A stretch of DNA of 64,000 nt from positions 1-64,000 of the forward strand of contig NZ_CP010407.1 of the NCBI RefSeq assembly GCF_000830005.1. The letters are read 5' to 3'. Of the stretch, positions 7,703 through 15,914 are shown piece after piece (position 1 is the stretch's first letter; the number at the start of each line of letters is the position of its first letter). Below the pieces are notes generated by a model. The model saw only the letters and a program-made list of their open reading frames with translations, had not been told where the DNA came from and did not search any database. The stretch is from Streptomyces vietnamensis. Its GTDB lineage: Bacteria; Actinomycetota; Actinomycetes; Streptomycetales; Streptomycetaceae. The position numbers were made by a program, and so were the translations under genes.

Positions 7703-8811
7703 GCGACGTCCTGGCCGGCATCGACCCCCGCGAACTGTCCGTCCCGGCCCTCGTCTGGGCCGCCGACGAAGCCGCCCGCAGAAGTGCGAGGCTGCGCATG
7801 GTCGTCGCCGTTCCCTCTGTCCACGACCGGTTCTGGTACGCCGCCGTCGCCCACCAGGGCTCCCTGCGCAGCCGAGCGGAGTCGGCGCTCGTCAACGCCG
7901 AGGACCTCGTACGGGAGCTGCACGACGGGCTGTGGACCGCGACGGAGCTCGTCGACGGCGCCCCCGCGACCGTGCTGTGCGACAGGACACCCGATGCGGC
8001 ACTCGCCGTGGTCGGCTCCCGCCGCCTGGGCAGGGCCGCCGAGGTCCTCAGCGAGGGCTCGGTGGCCGTCCCCCTGGCGGCACGCGCCGACTGCCCCGTC
8101 GCCGTGATCCGTACACCGGAGCACACGTCCGTCCACCCGCCGCTGATCGTCGTCGGCGTGGACGGCAGCAGGGACTGCAGGGCCGCCGTCGCCTTCGCCG
8201 CGGCGGAGGCGAGCCTGCGCGAGGCACGACTCGTGGCGGCCTGGGTGTGGCCCCGTGCCCCGCTGTCCCATGGAGACGGGGCCGAAGGCCTGGCGGACCG
8301 CCGCCGACTGCTCGCCGAGTCGGTGGCCGGCTTCGCGGACCGCTACCCGGACGTCGACGTGGAACAGGTGATCCTGCGTGGACACCCCGTCGAGGAACTC
8401 ACCCACGCCTCCCGCGAGGCCCTCGCGGTCGTCGTCGGACGCAGGGGCCGCGGGGGCTACTCCGGCATGCGGCTGGGCTCCACGGTCCACGGACTGCTGC
8501 ACCATGCCGCCTGCCCCGTGATCACTGTCCCGCTCCCCGGGACGGGAGTGGCGGACGGTACCGCTTCCGGGCCGACCGGCCCCGGTCCCGCACGGACCGA
8601 CCGGCCCCGACGGGCTGACCCCCTCGGCACTGGGGTTCCCCGCCCCCGGGCGGCACGGTGGGAGGACAGGAACGACCCTGGACAGCGGTCCGGATCTCCC
8701 GGAGAGGTGAGAACGATGCAGCGGATCCGGATCAGCCGCCGCCCTCAGGGGCCCCGCCAACCCCGCCCCCTCGACCTGCGGACGCCTTCCGGCCGCCCGC
8801 TTCCGTACTGA
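7699..8811 (+). CDS. Universal stress protein with an unusual C-terminal extension
   Basis: GTG at 7699 overlaps the previous stop. Residues 1-140 form a divergent Usp domain (DVLAGIDPRELSVPALVWAADEAARRSARL) and residues 150-285 a second, more canonical one (IVVGVDGSRDCRAAVAFAAAEAS, VVGRRGRGGYSGMRLGSTVHGLLHHAACPVITVP). After about residue 286 the frame continues for 85 Pro/Arg-rich residues that belong to no Usp. Within this tail lie two DevR-like palindromes and an in-frame ATG at 8716 preceded by GGAGAGGTGAG, which could start a separate 31-residue peptide. The likely history is loss of the Usp stop codon, with the real gene ending near 8545. Confidence 0.8.
   Translation: MSDVLAGIDPRELSVPALVWAADEAARRSARLRMVVAVPSVHDRFWYAAVAHQGSLRSRAESALVNAEDLVRELHDGLWTATELVDGAPATVLCDRTPDAALAVVGSRRLGRAAEVLSEGSVAVPLAARADCPVAVIRTPEHTSVHPPLIVVGVDGSRDCRAAVAFAAAEASLREARLVAAWVWPRAPLSHGDGAEGLADRRRLLAESVAGFADRYPDVDVEQVILRGHPVEELTHASREALAVVVGRRGRGGYSGMRLGSTVHGLLHHAACPVITVPLPGTGVADGTASGPTGPGPARTDRPRRADPLGTGVPRPRAARWEDRNDPGQRSGSPGEVRTMQRIRISRRPQGPRQPRPLDLRTPSGRPLPY
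8569..8608. promoter_or_regulatory. Two putative DevR-like palindromes
   Basis: GGGCCGACCGGCCCC at 8569-8583 and GGACCGACCGGCCCC at 8594-8608 lie 25 bases apart, like tandem DevR sites. They fall inside the extended 3' part of the preceding reading frame and could drive the small frame at 8716 and the Hsp20 gene. Confidence 0.5.
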
Positions 8812-8899
8812 GCGCGGCCGGGCAGCTTCGCCGCGATCGAGCGGCAGACAGCCAAGGCGGAGCCGCCCCTCGTCAGCACCTCGGAAGAACGGAGTGATC

Positions 8900-9082
8900 A
8901 TGCCCCGCAAGACACGACGCCGTCTCGCCCGTGACTCGGAGCCGAGTTCCCGTGGCGGGCGGTGGGCGGCGACGGACGAGCTGCCGCCGCAGCGGCCCGG
9001 GACCGTCTCGCGTTCCGTGGCGACGAACGGGCGCCCTTGGCGTCCGGTGCACACGATCCAGGTGTCCGCGGCTTTCCTCTGA
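8900..9082 (+). CDS. Possible small basic protein
   Basis: A 60-codon frame starts at an ATG with a weak GGAGTG site upstream. The predicted peptide is rich in Arg and polar residues (MPRKTRRRLARDSEP) and resembles no family I know. It fills the gap between the universal stress gene and hsp20 and could be co-transcribed with hsp20. Coding status is doubtful. Confidence 0.25.
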   Translation: MPRKTRRRLARDSEPSSRGGRWAATDELPPQRPGTVSRSVATNGRPWRPVHTIQVSAAFL

Positions 9083-9093
9083 GGAGCAGAACG

Positions 9094-9546
9094 ATGACCG
9101 GAGACAAGGTGGAACGCAGGCACAGCCGCTTCCCCGACTTCAACGACTGGTTCAACCGAGAATTCCCGGGGCTGCCCGGATGGCGCCCCGGTACCGCGGC
9201 CCACTCCATCCCCGTGGAGGTGACCAGCGCCGGAAACGCGTACGTGCTCCGGGCAGAACTGCCCGGCATGGACCCCGAGGACATCGCGATCACCGTCGAC
9301 GACGACCTCATCACGGTGAGCGCCGAGCACAGCGAGAGCACGGAGGACAAGGAACACTCGGAGTTCCGCTACGGATCGTTCCGCAGGACGGTACGACTCC
9401 CGGTGACGATCCCGGACGACGTCGACGCCTCGTACCAGGACGGCATCCTCACCATCCGGATCCCGATGCCCGAGGAGAAGGCCGAGACCCGACGGACCAT
9501 CCCCGTGCGGCGAGCCGACGACACCGGAGGGGGACGGAAGTCATGA
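9094..9546 (+). CDS. Hsp20/alpha-crystallin small heat shock protein
   Basis: 150 residues, normal length. The alpha-crystallin domain covers about 40-130 (IPVEVTSAGNAYVLRAELPGMDPEDIAITVDDDLITVSAEH), with the conserved C-terminal strand and YQDGILTIRIPMPEEK before a polar tail. It is an ATP-independent holdase that binds unfolding proteins in the cytoplasm. GAGGAGC precedes the ATG. It overlaps the next gene by four bases. The M. tuberculosis counterpart HspX is a hallmark DosR-regulon protein, which fits the rest of this island. Confidence 0.92.
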   Translation: MTGDKVERRHSRFPDFNDWFNREFPGLPGWRPGTAAHSIPVEVTSAGNAYVLRAELPGMDPEDIAITVDDDLITVSAEHSESTEDKEHSEFRYGSFRRTVRLPVTIPDDVDASYQDGILTIRIPMPEEKAETRRTIPVRRADDTGGGRKS

Positions 9547-9998
9547 ACGCCAAGCGCGTCCTGGTCGCCTACGGCAGCAAGCACGGCGCGACCGCGGGCA
9601 TCGCCGACGAGATCGGCAAGACGCTCCGGGCCGACGGCATCGACGTGGTCGTCCTGGGCGGTGCCCTCTACGCCGGACGCTGGAACGGCAAGGCGCGTCG
9701 GTGCGCCCGGCTCAACGCCGACCAGCTCCGCCGTCGACCCGTCTGGTTCTTCAGCAGCGGCCCGGTCGACAGCTCCGCCGAGCAACACGACATTCCGCCG
9801 ACGCCCGGCGTCGCCCGTCGCATGAAGAAGATCGGTGCGCGGGAGCACGTCACGTTCGGCGGCGCCGTGACCGCCGAGACGCCCGGGCGCATCGCCCGGT
9901 CCATGGTCCACCATGGCAAGGGCGGAGACTTCCGCGATCCGGCGCGGATCCAGGCGTGGGCGCATCACATCGGAAGCGAGCTCGGTACCGCACGCTGA
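9543..9998 (+). CDS. Flavodoxin-domain protein (HemG-like)
   Basis: 151 residues. The N-terminal FMN-phosphate loop is clear (RVLVAYGSKHGATAGIADEIGKTL), followed by VVLGGALYAGRWNGKARR and PVWFFSSGPVD, as in flavodoxin-like menaquinone-dependent protoporphyrinogen oxidases and related proteins. It probably carries electrons with bound FMN. The start overlaps the hsp20 stop (ATGA), so translation is coupled. A basic, charged C-terminus follows (FRDPARIQAWAHHI). It is intact. Confidence 0.85.
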   Translation: MNAKRVLVAYGSKHGATAGIADEIGKTLRADGIDVVVLGGALYAGRWNGKARRCARLNADQLRRRPVWFFSSGPVDSSAEQHDIPPTPGVARRMKKIGAREHVTFGGAVTAETPGRIARSMVHHGKGGDFRDPARIQAWAHHIGSELGTAR

Positions 9999-10045
9999 GC
10001 GCACGGCTGAGACGTCCGGCGGGCGTCCCGTCCCGGAGGTGATCC

Positions 10046-10639
10046 ATGTTGCACCAGGAGCCGATAGGCCACGAGCCCACCGTGTCCGGGCGCGGGTCCG
10101 CCAGGCGTGCCGCTCTGGTCCTCGTCCTGGCGATCACCTTGATCTGCGGTGCCGTTGCCGCCGGGATCCTGTGGCGCACCGGGGCCAGGGCCGACCGAGA
10201 AATCGCCGCACACCGCCACCAGGTGCAGGCGACCACCACCGCGCGGTCCGAGGATCCGCCGGCCGCCGTCCGGCCGGGCGCGGAGGCGCAGTCCGTCGCA
10301 CCGGCCGTCTGGGAGTACCCGGACCACATCAGCAGGTCCGGACCCGTCCACGTCCCGCCCAGGACACCTCAGGGCCGCGCCGTCACCATCTGGGTGGACG
10401 ACAGCGGCGCTCCGGCGCGTCCGCCGGGCACCACCGCGGACCTCGCGCTGAGTGCCATCGCGGGCGGAACGGCTGTGGCGGGCGCCGCGGGGGCGACGGC
10501 GGCGGGCGCACTCGCCCTCGTCCGGCGGAGCACCGAAGGCCGACGCCTCGCGGCCTGGGAGCGGGAGTGGGAACAGGTGGAGCCCGTCTGGTCCGGCCGG
10601 CTCCGGCGGGGCAGCGGCCCGGGGACCGGCGATGAGTGA
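10046..10639 (+). CDS. Rv1733c-like membrane protein
   Basis: 197 residues with two transmembrane segments, at about 24-45 (ALVLVLAITLICGAVAAGI) and 143-163 (ALSAIAGGTAVAGAAGATAAGALALV). Between them lies an extracytoplasmic region of about 95 residues with GRAVTIWVDDSGAPARPP. This is the layout of the Rv1733c family, whose M. tuberculosis member is DosR-controlled. The ATG has a good GGAGGTG upstream. The molecular role is unknown. Its presence supports the dormancy-regulon reading of the island. Confidence 0.8.
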   Translation: MLHQEPIGHEPTVSGRGSARRAALVLVLAITLICGAVAAGILWRTGARADREIAAHRHQVQATTTARSEDPPAAVRPGAEAQSVAPAVWEYPDHISRSGPVHVPPRTPQGRAVTIWVDDSGAPARPPGTTADLALSAIAGGTAVAGAAGATAAGALALVRRSTEGRRLAAWEREWEQVEPVWSGRLRRGSGPGTGDE

Positions 10640-10748
10640 TCGTGACCGCGGCGGGCGATGAGCGATGGCACCCGCGGTAGAGCGGCGGCCGGATGAAGTC
10701 CGGCTCAGGGCGCGCTCTTCCCTCGCGTCTCCGCTCTCGGCGGCGCCG

Positions 10749-11109
10749 TCAGCGGAGGTCCGCCCCCGACTCCTCGCCGCCCTGGTCGAGCCGGAACGGC
10801 GGATAGGCGTCGGTCATGAGGCTCGCGTAGGCGGCGACCCTCAGGACCCAGCGGTTCAGGCCGATGATCAGGGCGAACAGGTCACGGGAATACCGTTCCG
10901 TGAAGGCCAGGGCGAAGCCCGCGATGAGGGCGAGCAGGGTGATCAGACCGCCGCCCCACCAGCCGGCGCGCATGCCTCTGGCGAAGAAGGCGATCACCAG
11001 GTAGTGGGGGATGACGAGGATCCACTTGATCAGCCACAGCCAGCGGGACAGCTTGCCGTCCAGTTCGGCCGTCACCACCACCGGCGGATAGGGCGCGCGG
11101 TGTGTCCAT
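10749..11109 (-). pseudogene. DUF4389 membrane protein with an N-terminal frameshift
   Basis: The body reads VVVTAELDGKLSRWLWLIKWILVIPHYLVIAFFARG, with further hydrophobic stretches (LITLLALIAGFALAFTERYSRDLFALIIGLNRWVLRV) and YPPFRL near the end, typical of DUF4389. The ATG at 11109, preceded by AGGGAAG, is in a different frame (MDTPRALSAGGG). The other frame there gives RAPYPPVVV, the usual family start. One base is therefore missing or extra around 11095. The only in-frame starts are GTG codons near 11081-11087. It is either damaged or a sequencing error. It lies directly after the CBS gene that ends at 11115. Confidence 0.65.
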
Positions 11110-11114
11110 GATCG

Positions 11115-11579
11115 TCACTTCCCTGGCAGGTCGTCTTCCTCGTACCGCAGCCGGTCGACGACCCCCACGACGCCGTCGACGCTGTCGCAGAGCATGAGCA
11201 GCACATGCCCGAAGCTGCGGCGCCGTACCGTTCCGCTGAGGGTGACCCGTCCGTCCACGACCTCCACGGTGATCGCCGACGGGCGCAGCCTCAGCGTGCG
11301 GGTGATCACGTCCTCGACGATCTCCTCCTGGATCGCCCGGTCCCTGCGCAGGTAGAGCTGGACGAGGTCGCTGCGGCTGAGGACGCCCACGAGCCGCCCG
11401 TCGTCGTCGACGACGGGAAGGCGCTTGACCTTGGCCCGATCCATCACGCGGGCCGCCCGCACCACGCTCCAGTCCGGGCGGGCGACGACGGCGGGGCTCG
11501 TCATGAGCGTGCCCGCTGTGCCGGGACGCGTGCCGGTGGCACGGTGACGTACCAGGTCCGCCTCGGAGACGTCGGTCAT
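11115..11579 (-). CDS. CBS-BON protein lacking the first CBS motif
   Basis: About 154 residues. It begins at MTDVSEADLVRH, which corresponds to the end of the first CBS motif in full-length paralogues. A second CBS motif follows (LMTSPAVVARPDWSVVRAARVMDRAKVKRLPVVDDDGRLVGVLSRSDLV). A BON domain ends the protein (ITVEVVDGRVTLSGTVRRRSFGHVLLMLCDSVDGVVGVVDRL). CBS pairs normally bind adenosyl ligands together, so this half-pair would have to dimerise or is defective. It lies 13 bases after the next CBS gene and probably shares its mRNA. Confidence 0.75.
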   Translation of the reverse strand: MTDVSEADLVRHRATGTRPGTAGTLMTSPAVVARPDWSVVRAARVMDRAKVKRLPVVDDDGRLVGVLSRSDLVQLYLRRDRAIQEEIVEDVITRTLRLRPSAITVEVVDGRVTLSGTVRRRSFGHVLLMLCDSVDGVVGVVDRLRYEEDDLPGK

Positions 11580-11592
11580 CGCCCCGACATGG

Positions 11593-12243
11593 CTATTCCG
11601 CGTCGACGGTGAGCCCGCACCGTACGTCCACCACACCTTCGACAGCGCCGGCCAGACGGGCTGCGACGGGGATGAGCTCGCTGTCGCGGACCGTGCCGGA
11701 CAGGGTCACGACGCCGGCGTCGACCCGGACGTCGACCCCGCGCTGCGAGAGCGGGAAGAGACGCTCCACGACATCGCGGCGGACCTCGGCGGCGAGGTCG
11801 TCGTCCGGGCGCAGGAAGACCTTGAGCAGGTCGGAGCGGCTCACGATGCCCTGGATCGCGCCGTGCCTGTCGACGACCGGTAGCCGCTTGACGCGGTGGG
11901 TGGCCATGAGGCGGGCGGCCTGCGGCAGGGACGCGTCGGAGGCGACGGTGACGGCGGGCGAGGTCATCAGGTTCTCGGCCCGGCTGGAGCCGGCTTTGGC
12001 CGTCGCCTCGGGTCGTCGCATCTGTTCGATGAGGCCGAGGCGGTGTTCATGGAACTCTTCCTTGAGGAGCAGGTCCGCTTCGGAGACCACGCCGACGACA
12101 CGGCCCTCGCCCTCGACCACGGGGACGGCGGTCACCTTCCAGCGCTGCATCGTGGTGACGATCTCCTTGAAGTCGGCGCCGGGCAGGACTGCGACGACCT
12201 TTTTGGTCATCACGTCGGCGACGGTGAACGGCCGGCTGGTCAT
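11593..12243 (-). CDS. CBS-CBS-BON protein
   Basis: 216 residues, intact. CBS 1 is at about 8-65 (VADVMTKKVVAVLPGADFKEIVTTMQRWKVTAVPVVEGEGRVVGVVSEADLL). CBS 2 is at about 92-145 (LMTSPAVTVASDASLPQAARLMATHRVKRLPVVDRHG). The BON domain is at about 150-212. This architecture suggests an adenosyl-nucleotide sensor tethered to, or acting near, membrane lipid. GGTGAGGAGAG precedes the ATG. It is first in a minus-strand run of three genes (CBS-BON, truncated CBS-BON, DUF4389), and the cNMP-binding gene lies just upstream in the same direction, only 10 bases away. Confidence 0.88.
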   Translation of the reverse strand: MTSRPFTVADVMTKKVVAVLPGADFKEIVTTMQRWKVTAVPVVEGEGRVVGVVSEADLLLKEEFHEHRLGLIEQMRRPEATAKAGSSRAENLMTSPAVTVASDASLPQAARLMATHRVKRLPVVDRHGAIQGIVSRSDLLKVFLRPDDDLAAEVRRDVVERLFPLSQRGVDVRVDAGVVTLSGTVRDSELIPVAARLAGAVEGVVDVRCGLTVDAE

Positions 12244-12253
12244 GGCTCTCTCC

Positions 12254-12724
12254 TCACCGGGCGGATGCCAGGGGTTCCGCTCCTACGGGCGGCATGACCT
12301 CGTCGATGAGACGGCTGCGGGCCGAAAGGAGCCGACGCGCCATCGTCGCGGCGACACACGCGAACACCGCCTCACCGACGGACAGGTCCTCCGCGCAGAG
12401 CTCCCTCACGGCCTGGGCATCGAACTCGAGGGCGCGGGCCTCCGTGACCGCCGTGGCGCCGAGGTGCCGGTGGTAGGGCGGCATGATCCAGGAACAGCCG
12501 AGAAGGGCGCCGCCCACGAGCGTGTCCACGACGGCGTCGCGGTGCCCCGGGACATGCGTGTCGAGATCGCCCCTGCCGGTTTCGATGATCCAGAACCGGT
12601 CGGCGCGCTGCCGCTCGTGGAAGATGCGCGTCCCGGCGGCGAAGTGGACCGGGCGGGAGTGCTCCAGGAGCCGGTCACGTGCCTCGGGGGAGAGCTCGTT
12701 CAGCAGCGTCCGCGTGGTGGTCAT
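12254..12724 (-). CDS. Cyclic-nucleotide-binding-domain protein, Crp-like without HTH
   Basis: 156 residues from the ATG at 12724, which follows GGAGGACATC. Residues about 10-125 form a cNMP-binding beta-barrel (LLEHSRPVHFAAGTRIFHERQRADRFWIIETGRGDLDTHV, VVDTLVGGALLGCSWIMPPYHRHLGATAVTEARALEFDAQAVREL). No DNA-binding helix-turn-helix follows, so it is a stand-alone sensor or regulator rather than a complete Crp. It is probably co-transcribed with the downstream CBS genes. A long palindrome (12799-12814) lies upstream. Confidence 0.85.
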   Translation of the reverse strand: MTTTRTLLNELSPEARDRLLEHSRPVHFAAGTRIFHERQRADRFWIIETGRGDLDTHVPGHRDAVVDTLVGGALLGCSWIMPPYHRHLGATAVTEARALEFDAQAVRELCAEDLSVGEAVFACVAATMARRLLSARSRLIDEVMPPVGAEPLASAR

Positions 12725-12798
12725 GATGTCCTCCAGCCCTTCCCTCACAGACTCGCCCTGGGCGGGTGGTGCCGGGGAGGGCCGCGCAGGTCATACCC

Positions 12799-12814
12799 GG
12801 GGCCCGAAGGGCCC
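12799..12814. promoter_or_regulatory. Putative DevR-like palindrome (could also act as a terminator stem)
   Basis: GGGGCCCGAAGGGCCC lies between the end of the nuclease gene (12818) and the start of the cNMP-binding gene (12724). With its flanks it extends to ACCCGGGGCCCGAAGGGCCC, so it could also form a hairpin. I favour an operator because its core matches the other sites and it lies 75 bases before a gene start. Confidence 0.4.
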
Positions 12815-12817
12815 GGG

Positions 12818-14266
12818 TCAGCGGACCAGGACGGCCTCGCCGGAGCGGGGGACGACGGCCGTCCAGCCCAGCTCGTGGTCGACGCGGTCACGCAGCGCCT
12901 CCGACGCGGCCGGTTCGCCGTGCACGAGGTAGGTGGTGTGTGGGGGCGGGGCGCCGCGGAGCCAGTCGAGGATCTGTCCGGCGTCGGCGTGGGCCGAGAA
13001 GTGCGGTACGTCGGCGATCTCGGCGCGTACGGGGACGTACTCGCCGAACATCTTCAGCACCCGTGCCCCGTCCACCAGGTCCCGCGCCCGGGTGCCGGCG
13101 GCGGCGAAGCCGACGATCACCACGGCGTTGCGGGGGTCGGGCAGCAGCCGGTGCAGGTGGTGGAGGACCCGGCCACCGGTGGCCATGCCGGCCGAGGAGA
13201 CGATGACGGCGGGGCCGTGCGCGCTGTTGATGTCGATGGATTCCTGGACCGTGCGGGCGGCGAGGAACGGCGCCGGGCTCAGGGCGGCCTCGCCCCGGGC
13301 CAGGATCTCCGGCCGCAGTTCGGCGGACCGTTCGCGTACGGCGTCCTGGTACACGTCCAGCGCGGCCAGCGCCATCGGGCTGTCCACGTACACCGGTACC
13401 GACCGGGACAGCACGCCCGTCTGGCGCAGGCGGGTCAGCTCGTGCAGGACGACCTCGGTGCGGTCGATCGCGAAGGCGGGGATGACGATAGTGCCGTTCC
13501 GGGCGAGGGTCCGGCCGATGACGGAGGCGAACTCCGAGCGTCCGGACTCCTCGTCGTGACGGCGATCGCCGTACGTCGACTCCATGAGCAGGACGTCGGC
13601 GCCCGAGAACGGCTCAGGTGGCAGCAGCAGCGGGTGTCCGGGGCGCCCCAGGTCGCCGGAGACGGCCAGGGTATGGCCGTCCTCCAGCGTCAGGTGGGCC
13701 CAGGCCGAGCCGAGGATGTGCCCGCCGTGGTGGAGCGTGAGCCGGGTGCCGGCCATGATCTCCACATCGGTGCCGACCGGAACCGGGTCGAAGAAGGACA
13801 CCGTCTTGTCGACGTCCGTGTCGTCGTAGAGGGGCTTGGCCGGGCGGTGCTTGGACCAGCCGTGCTCGTCGGCGTGCCGGGCGGCCTCCATCTGGAGCCG
13901 TGCGCTGTCGCGCAGCACGATGCCGGTGAGCCGGGCCGTGTGGGAGCTGGTGAGGATCGGGCCCCGGTAGCCCTGCCGGACCAGGCGGGGCAGATAGCCG
14001 CAGTGGTCCAGGTGGGCGTGGGTGACGACCACGGCGTGGATGTCGGCGGCGTCACGGGCCAGACGCTCCCAGTTGCGGTGCCGCAGGTGGGCGAAACCCT
14101 GGAAGAGACCGCAGTCGACGAGGATCCGTGCGCGGTCGCTCTCGACCAGGAACTTGCTGCCCGTGACCGTTCCCACGCCACCCAGGAACGTGAGCAGAGC
14201 AGGTCGTGGCGTGACGAGGGGCGCGGCGCCGGGAGCAGGGGCGGTGCGCGGGGCTGCCTCGGACAT
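12818..14266 (-). CDS. Metallo-beta-lactamase/beta-CASP RNA nuclease
   Basis: 482 residues. The N-terminal MBL fold has the zinc motif THAHLDH (His83, His85, Asp87, His88) and a later [11 protein letters not shown]. The beta-CASP insertion follows ([56 protein letters not shown]), with the C-terminal His motif [17 protein letters not shown]. This is the Ysh1/CPSF73-like exonuclease family, acting on RNA in the cytoplasm. The ATG at 14266 follows GAAAGAGGG; upstream in-frame codons lack a site and are low complexity. It is transcribed away from the alcohol dehydrogenase, and the shared leader holds palindromes. Confidence 0.92.
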   Translation of the reverse strand: MSEAAPRTAPAPGAAPLVTPRPALLTFLGGVGTVTGSKFLVESDRARILVDCGLFQGFAHLRHRNWERLARDAADIHAVVVTHAHLDHCGYLPRLVRQGYRGPILTSSHTARLTGIVLRDSARLQMEAARHADEHGWSKHRPAKPLYDDTDVDKTVSFFDPVPVGTDVEIMAGTRLTLHHGGHILGSAWAHLTLEDGHTLAVSGDLGRPGHPLLLPPEPFSGADVLLMESTYGDRRHDEESGRSEFASVIGRTLARNGTIVIPAFAIDRTEVVLHELTRLRQTGVLSRSVPVYVDSPMALAALDVYQDAVRERSAELRPEILARGEAALSPAPFLAARTVQESIDINSAHGPAVIVSSAGMATGGRVLHHLHRLLPDPRNAVVIVGFAAAGTRARDLVDGARVLKMFGEYVPVRAEIADVPHFSAHADAGQILDWLRGAPPPHTTYLVHGEPAASEALRDRVDHELGWTAVVPRSGEAVLVR

Positions 14267-14329
14267 GGTCGGCCCTCTTTCGGAAGGTGGTGCGCCTCTC
14301 CACCGTCGCACCGGACCGCACGGCCCGCA

Positions 14330-14366
14330 GGGCCCGACCGGTCCCTTCCTTGGGGCCGATCGGCAC
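14330..14366. promoter_or_regulatory. Putative DevR-like palindromes in a divergent promoter region
   Basis: GGGCCCGACCGGTCCC at 14330-14345 and GGGCCGATCGGCAC at 14353-14366 lie between the divergent nuclease (start 14266) and alcohol dehydrogenase (start 14443) genes, placed to act on both. Confidence 0.55.
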
Positions 14367-14442
14367 GTGCGCCGCCACGGCACGGCGACCGAGCCTGATC
14401 GAGGAGGACACCCGAACGCACCGAAGGAAGTGGGTGGGCGCC

Positions 14443-15525
14443 ATGAAGGCAGCCGTCTTCGAGGGACCGGGCCCGATCACCTGGCGGGACGTGCCCGACC
14501 CGGGAATCAAGGATCCCGGCGACGCGATCGTCAGGGTCGACGTCGTCACCATCTGCGGCACCGATCTGCACATCCTCAAGGGCGACGTGCCCGAGGTGGC
14601 GCCCGGCCGTGTGCTCGGCCACGAGGCCGTGGGCACGGTGGTCGAGACCGGCCGGGACGTCCGTTCCGTACGGCCGGGGGACCGCGTCCTGATCTCCTGC
14701 ATCTCGGCCTGCGGCCGCTGCCGTTTCTGCCGCGAGGGCCGCTACGGCCAGTGCGCCGGCGGAGGAGGCTGGGTCCTCGGACACACCATCGACGGCACGC
14801 AGGCGGAGTACGTCCGGGTGCCGTTCGCCGACCTGTCCGTGCACCCGCTGCCGAACGCGGTCGACAGCTTCGACGCCGTCCTGCTCGCGGACATCTTCCC
14901 CACCTCCTACGAGGTGGGCGTCCTCAACGGCGGGGTACGGCCGGCCGACACGGTCGTCGTGGTCGGCGCGGGCCCCATCGGCCTCGCCGCCATCGCCACG
15001 GCACGGCTCTACAGCCCCGGCCGCATCATCGCCGTCGACCTCGCCGAGTCCCGGCTCGCCGCAGCGCGCACGCTCGGCGCCGACGCCACTGTGACCGTCA
15101 GCGAAGGCCCGGAGCAGCTCGTCGAGGATCTGACGAACGGCCTGGGCGCCGATGTCGCCATCGAGGCGGTCGGGGTTCCCGAGACCTTCGAGATGTGCAC
15201 CCGCATGGTCCGGCCCGGTGGCCGGGTCGCGAACATCGGCGTCCACGGCAAGCCCGCGGTCCTGCACCTCGAAGACCTGTGGATCAGGGACGTCACCATC
15301 ACCACCGGCCTCGTGGACACGTCGTCCACGCCGATGCTGCTGCGCATGATGGCCGCAGGCCGGCTGCCGGCGGCGGAGCTGGTCACCCACCGCTTCGAAC
15401 TGGGGCAGATGGAGGAGGCGTACGACGTGTTCGGCCGTGCGGCCGACACCGGCGCCCTGAAGGTCACGCTCGGCGGCCCGCAGCACACGGCCCTCCAGGC
15501 CCCTGCTCCTCCGGTGGCCGGATGA
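14443..15525 (+). CDS. Zinc-dependent alcohol dehydrogenase
   Basis: 360 residues, medium-chain dehydrogenase/reductase family. Catalytic zinc ligands are Cys38 ([13 protein letters not shown]) and the His60-Glu61 pair (GHEAVG). The structural zinc site is Cys90, Cys93, Cys96 and Cys104 ([15 protein letters not shown]). The Rossmann motif [18 protein letters not shown] binds NAD(P). It oxidises or reduces alcohols in the cytoplasm; the substrate is unknown. The ATG at 14443 follows GGAAGTGGGTGGG. The stop overlaps the next frame (ATGA). An alcohol dehydrogenase of this kind is a common member of streptomycete stress islands and may dispose of reducing power under hypoxia. Confidence 0.9.
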   Translation: MKAAVFEGPGPITWRDVPDPGIKDPGDAIVRVDVVTICGTDLHILKGDVPEVAPGRVLGHEAVGTVVETGRDVRSVRPGDRVLISCISACGRCRFCREGRYGQCAGGGGWVLGHTIDGTQAEYVRVPFADLSVHPLPNAVDSFDAVLLADIFPTSYEVGVLNGGVRPADTVVVVGAGPIGLAAIATARLYSPGRIIAVDLAESRLAAARTLGADATVTVSEGPEQLVEDLTNGLGADVAIEAVGVPETFEMCTRMVRPGGRVANIGVHGKPAVLHLEDLWIRDVTITTGLVDTSSTPMLLRMMAAGRLPAAELVTHRFELGQMEEAYDVFGRAADTGALKVTLGGPQHTALQAPAPPVAG

Positions 15526-15914
15526 ACGCCCGGCGCTCCCTCGGCGTGCCCTGTGCCGCCGTGTCGGCGTCCCGGCACGCCCGGGCGTTGCTCGACACCG
15601 CCGGGCTCGTCCCGTTCCTCGCCGCCGTCGTGGACGGCGAGGAGGCCGCTCGGCTCGGCCTCGCCGGAAAACCGGATCCGGCGCTCTTCCTGCACGCGGC
15701 CGGCCTTCTCGGCACCCGCCCCGGCGACACCGCGGTGGTCGAGGACGCCCTCGCCGGAACACGTGCCGGGCGCCGAGGCGGCTTCGGCCTCGTCATGGGA
15801 GTCGACCGCACATCGGACGCGCACGCCGGCTCCGGTCTGCGGGGAGCGGGGGCGGACCTCGTCGTTCCCGACCTCGCGGCGCTGGTCCGGAGCGTCTGGG
15901 GTGAGCGCGGATGA
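15522..15914 (+). pseudogene. HAD / beta-phosphoglucomutase, C-terminal half only
   Basis: 130 residues matching the C-terminal half of beta-phosphoglucomutase-type HAD hydrolases (AAVSASRHARALLDTAGL, LGLAGKPDPALFLHAAGLLGTRPGDTAVVEDALAGTRAGRRGGFGLVMGVDR). The N-terminal DxDG motif with the nucleophilic Asp and the cap domain are missing. The start overlaps the dehydrogenase stop, and the end overlaps the GH65 start by four bases, so it may still be translated. In other bacteria a full enzyme converts the beta-glucose-1-phosphate released by the GH65 phosphorylase; that step is probably lost here. Confidence 0.75.

Noticed and set aside
12799..12820. Intrinsic terminator after the nuclease gene
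   Set aside because: The stem is GC-rich and symmetric like the other palindromes, has no U-run, and lies before another gene start, so it is listed as a possible operator instead, at low confidence.
11609..14398. A 929-codon plus-strand frame over the CBS, cNMP and nuclease genes
   Set aside because: No domain, and it spans several clear minus-strand genes with ribosome binding sites.
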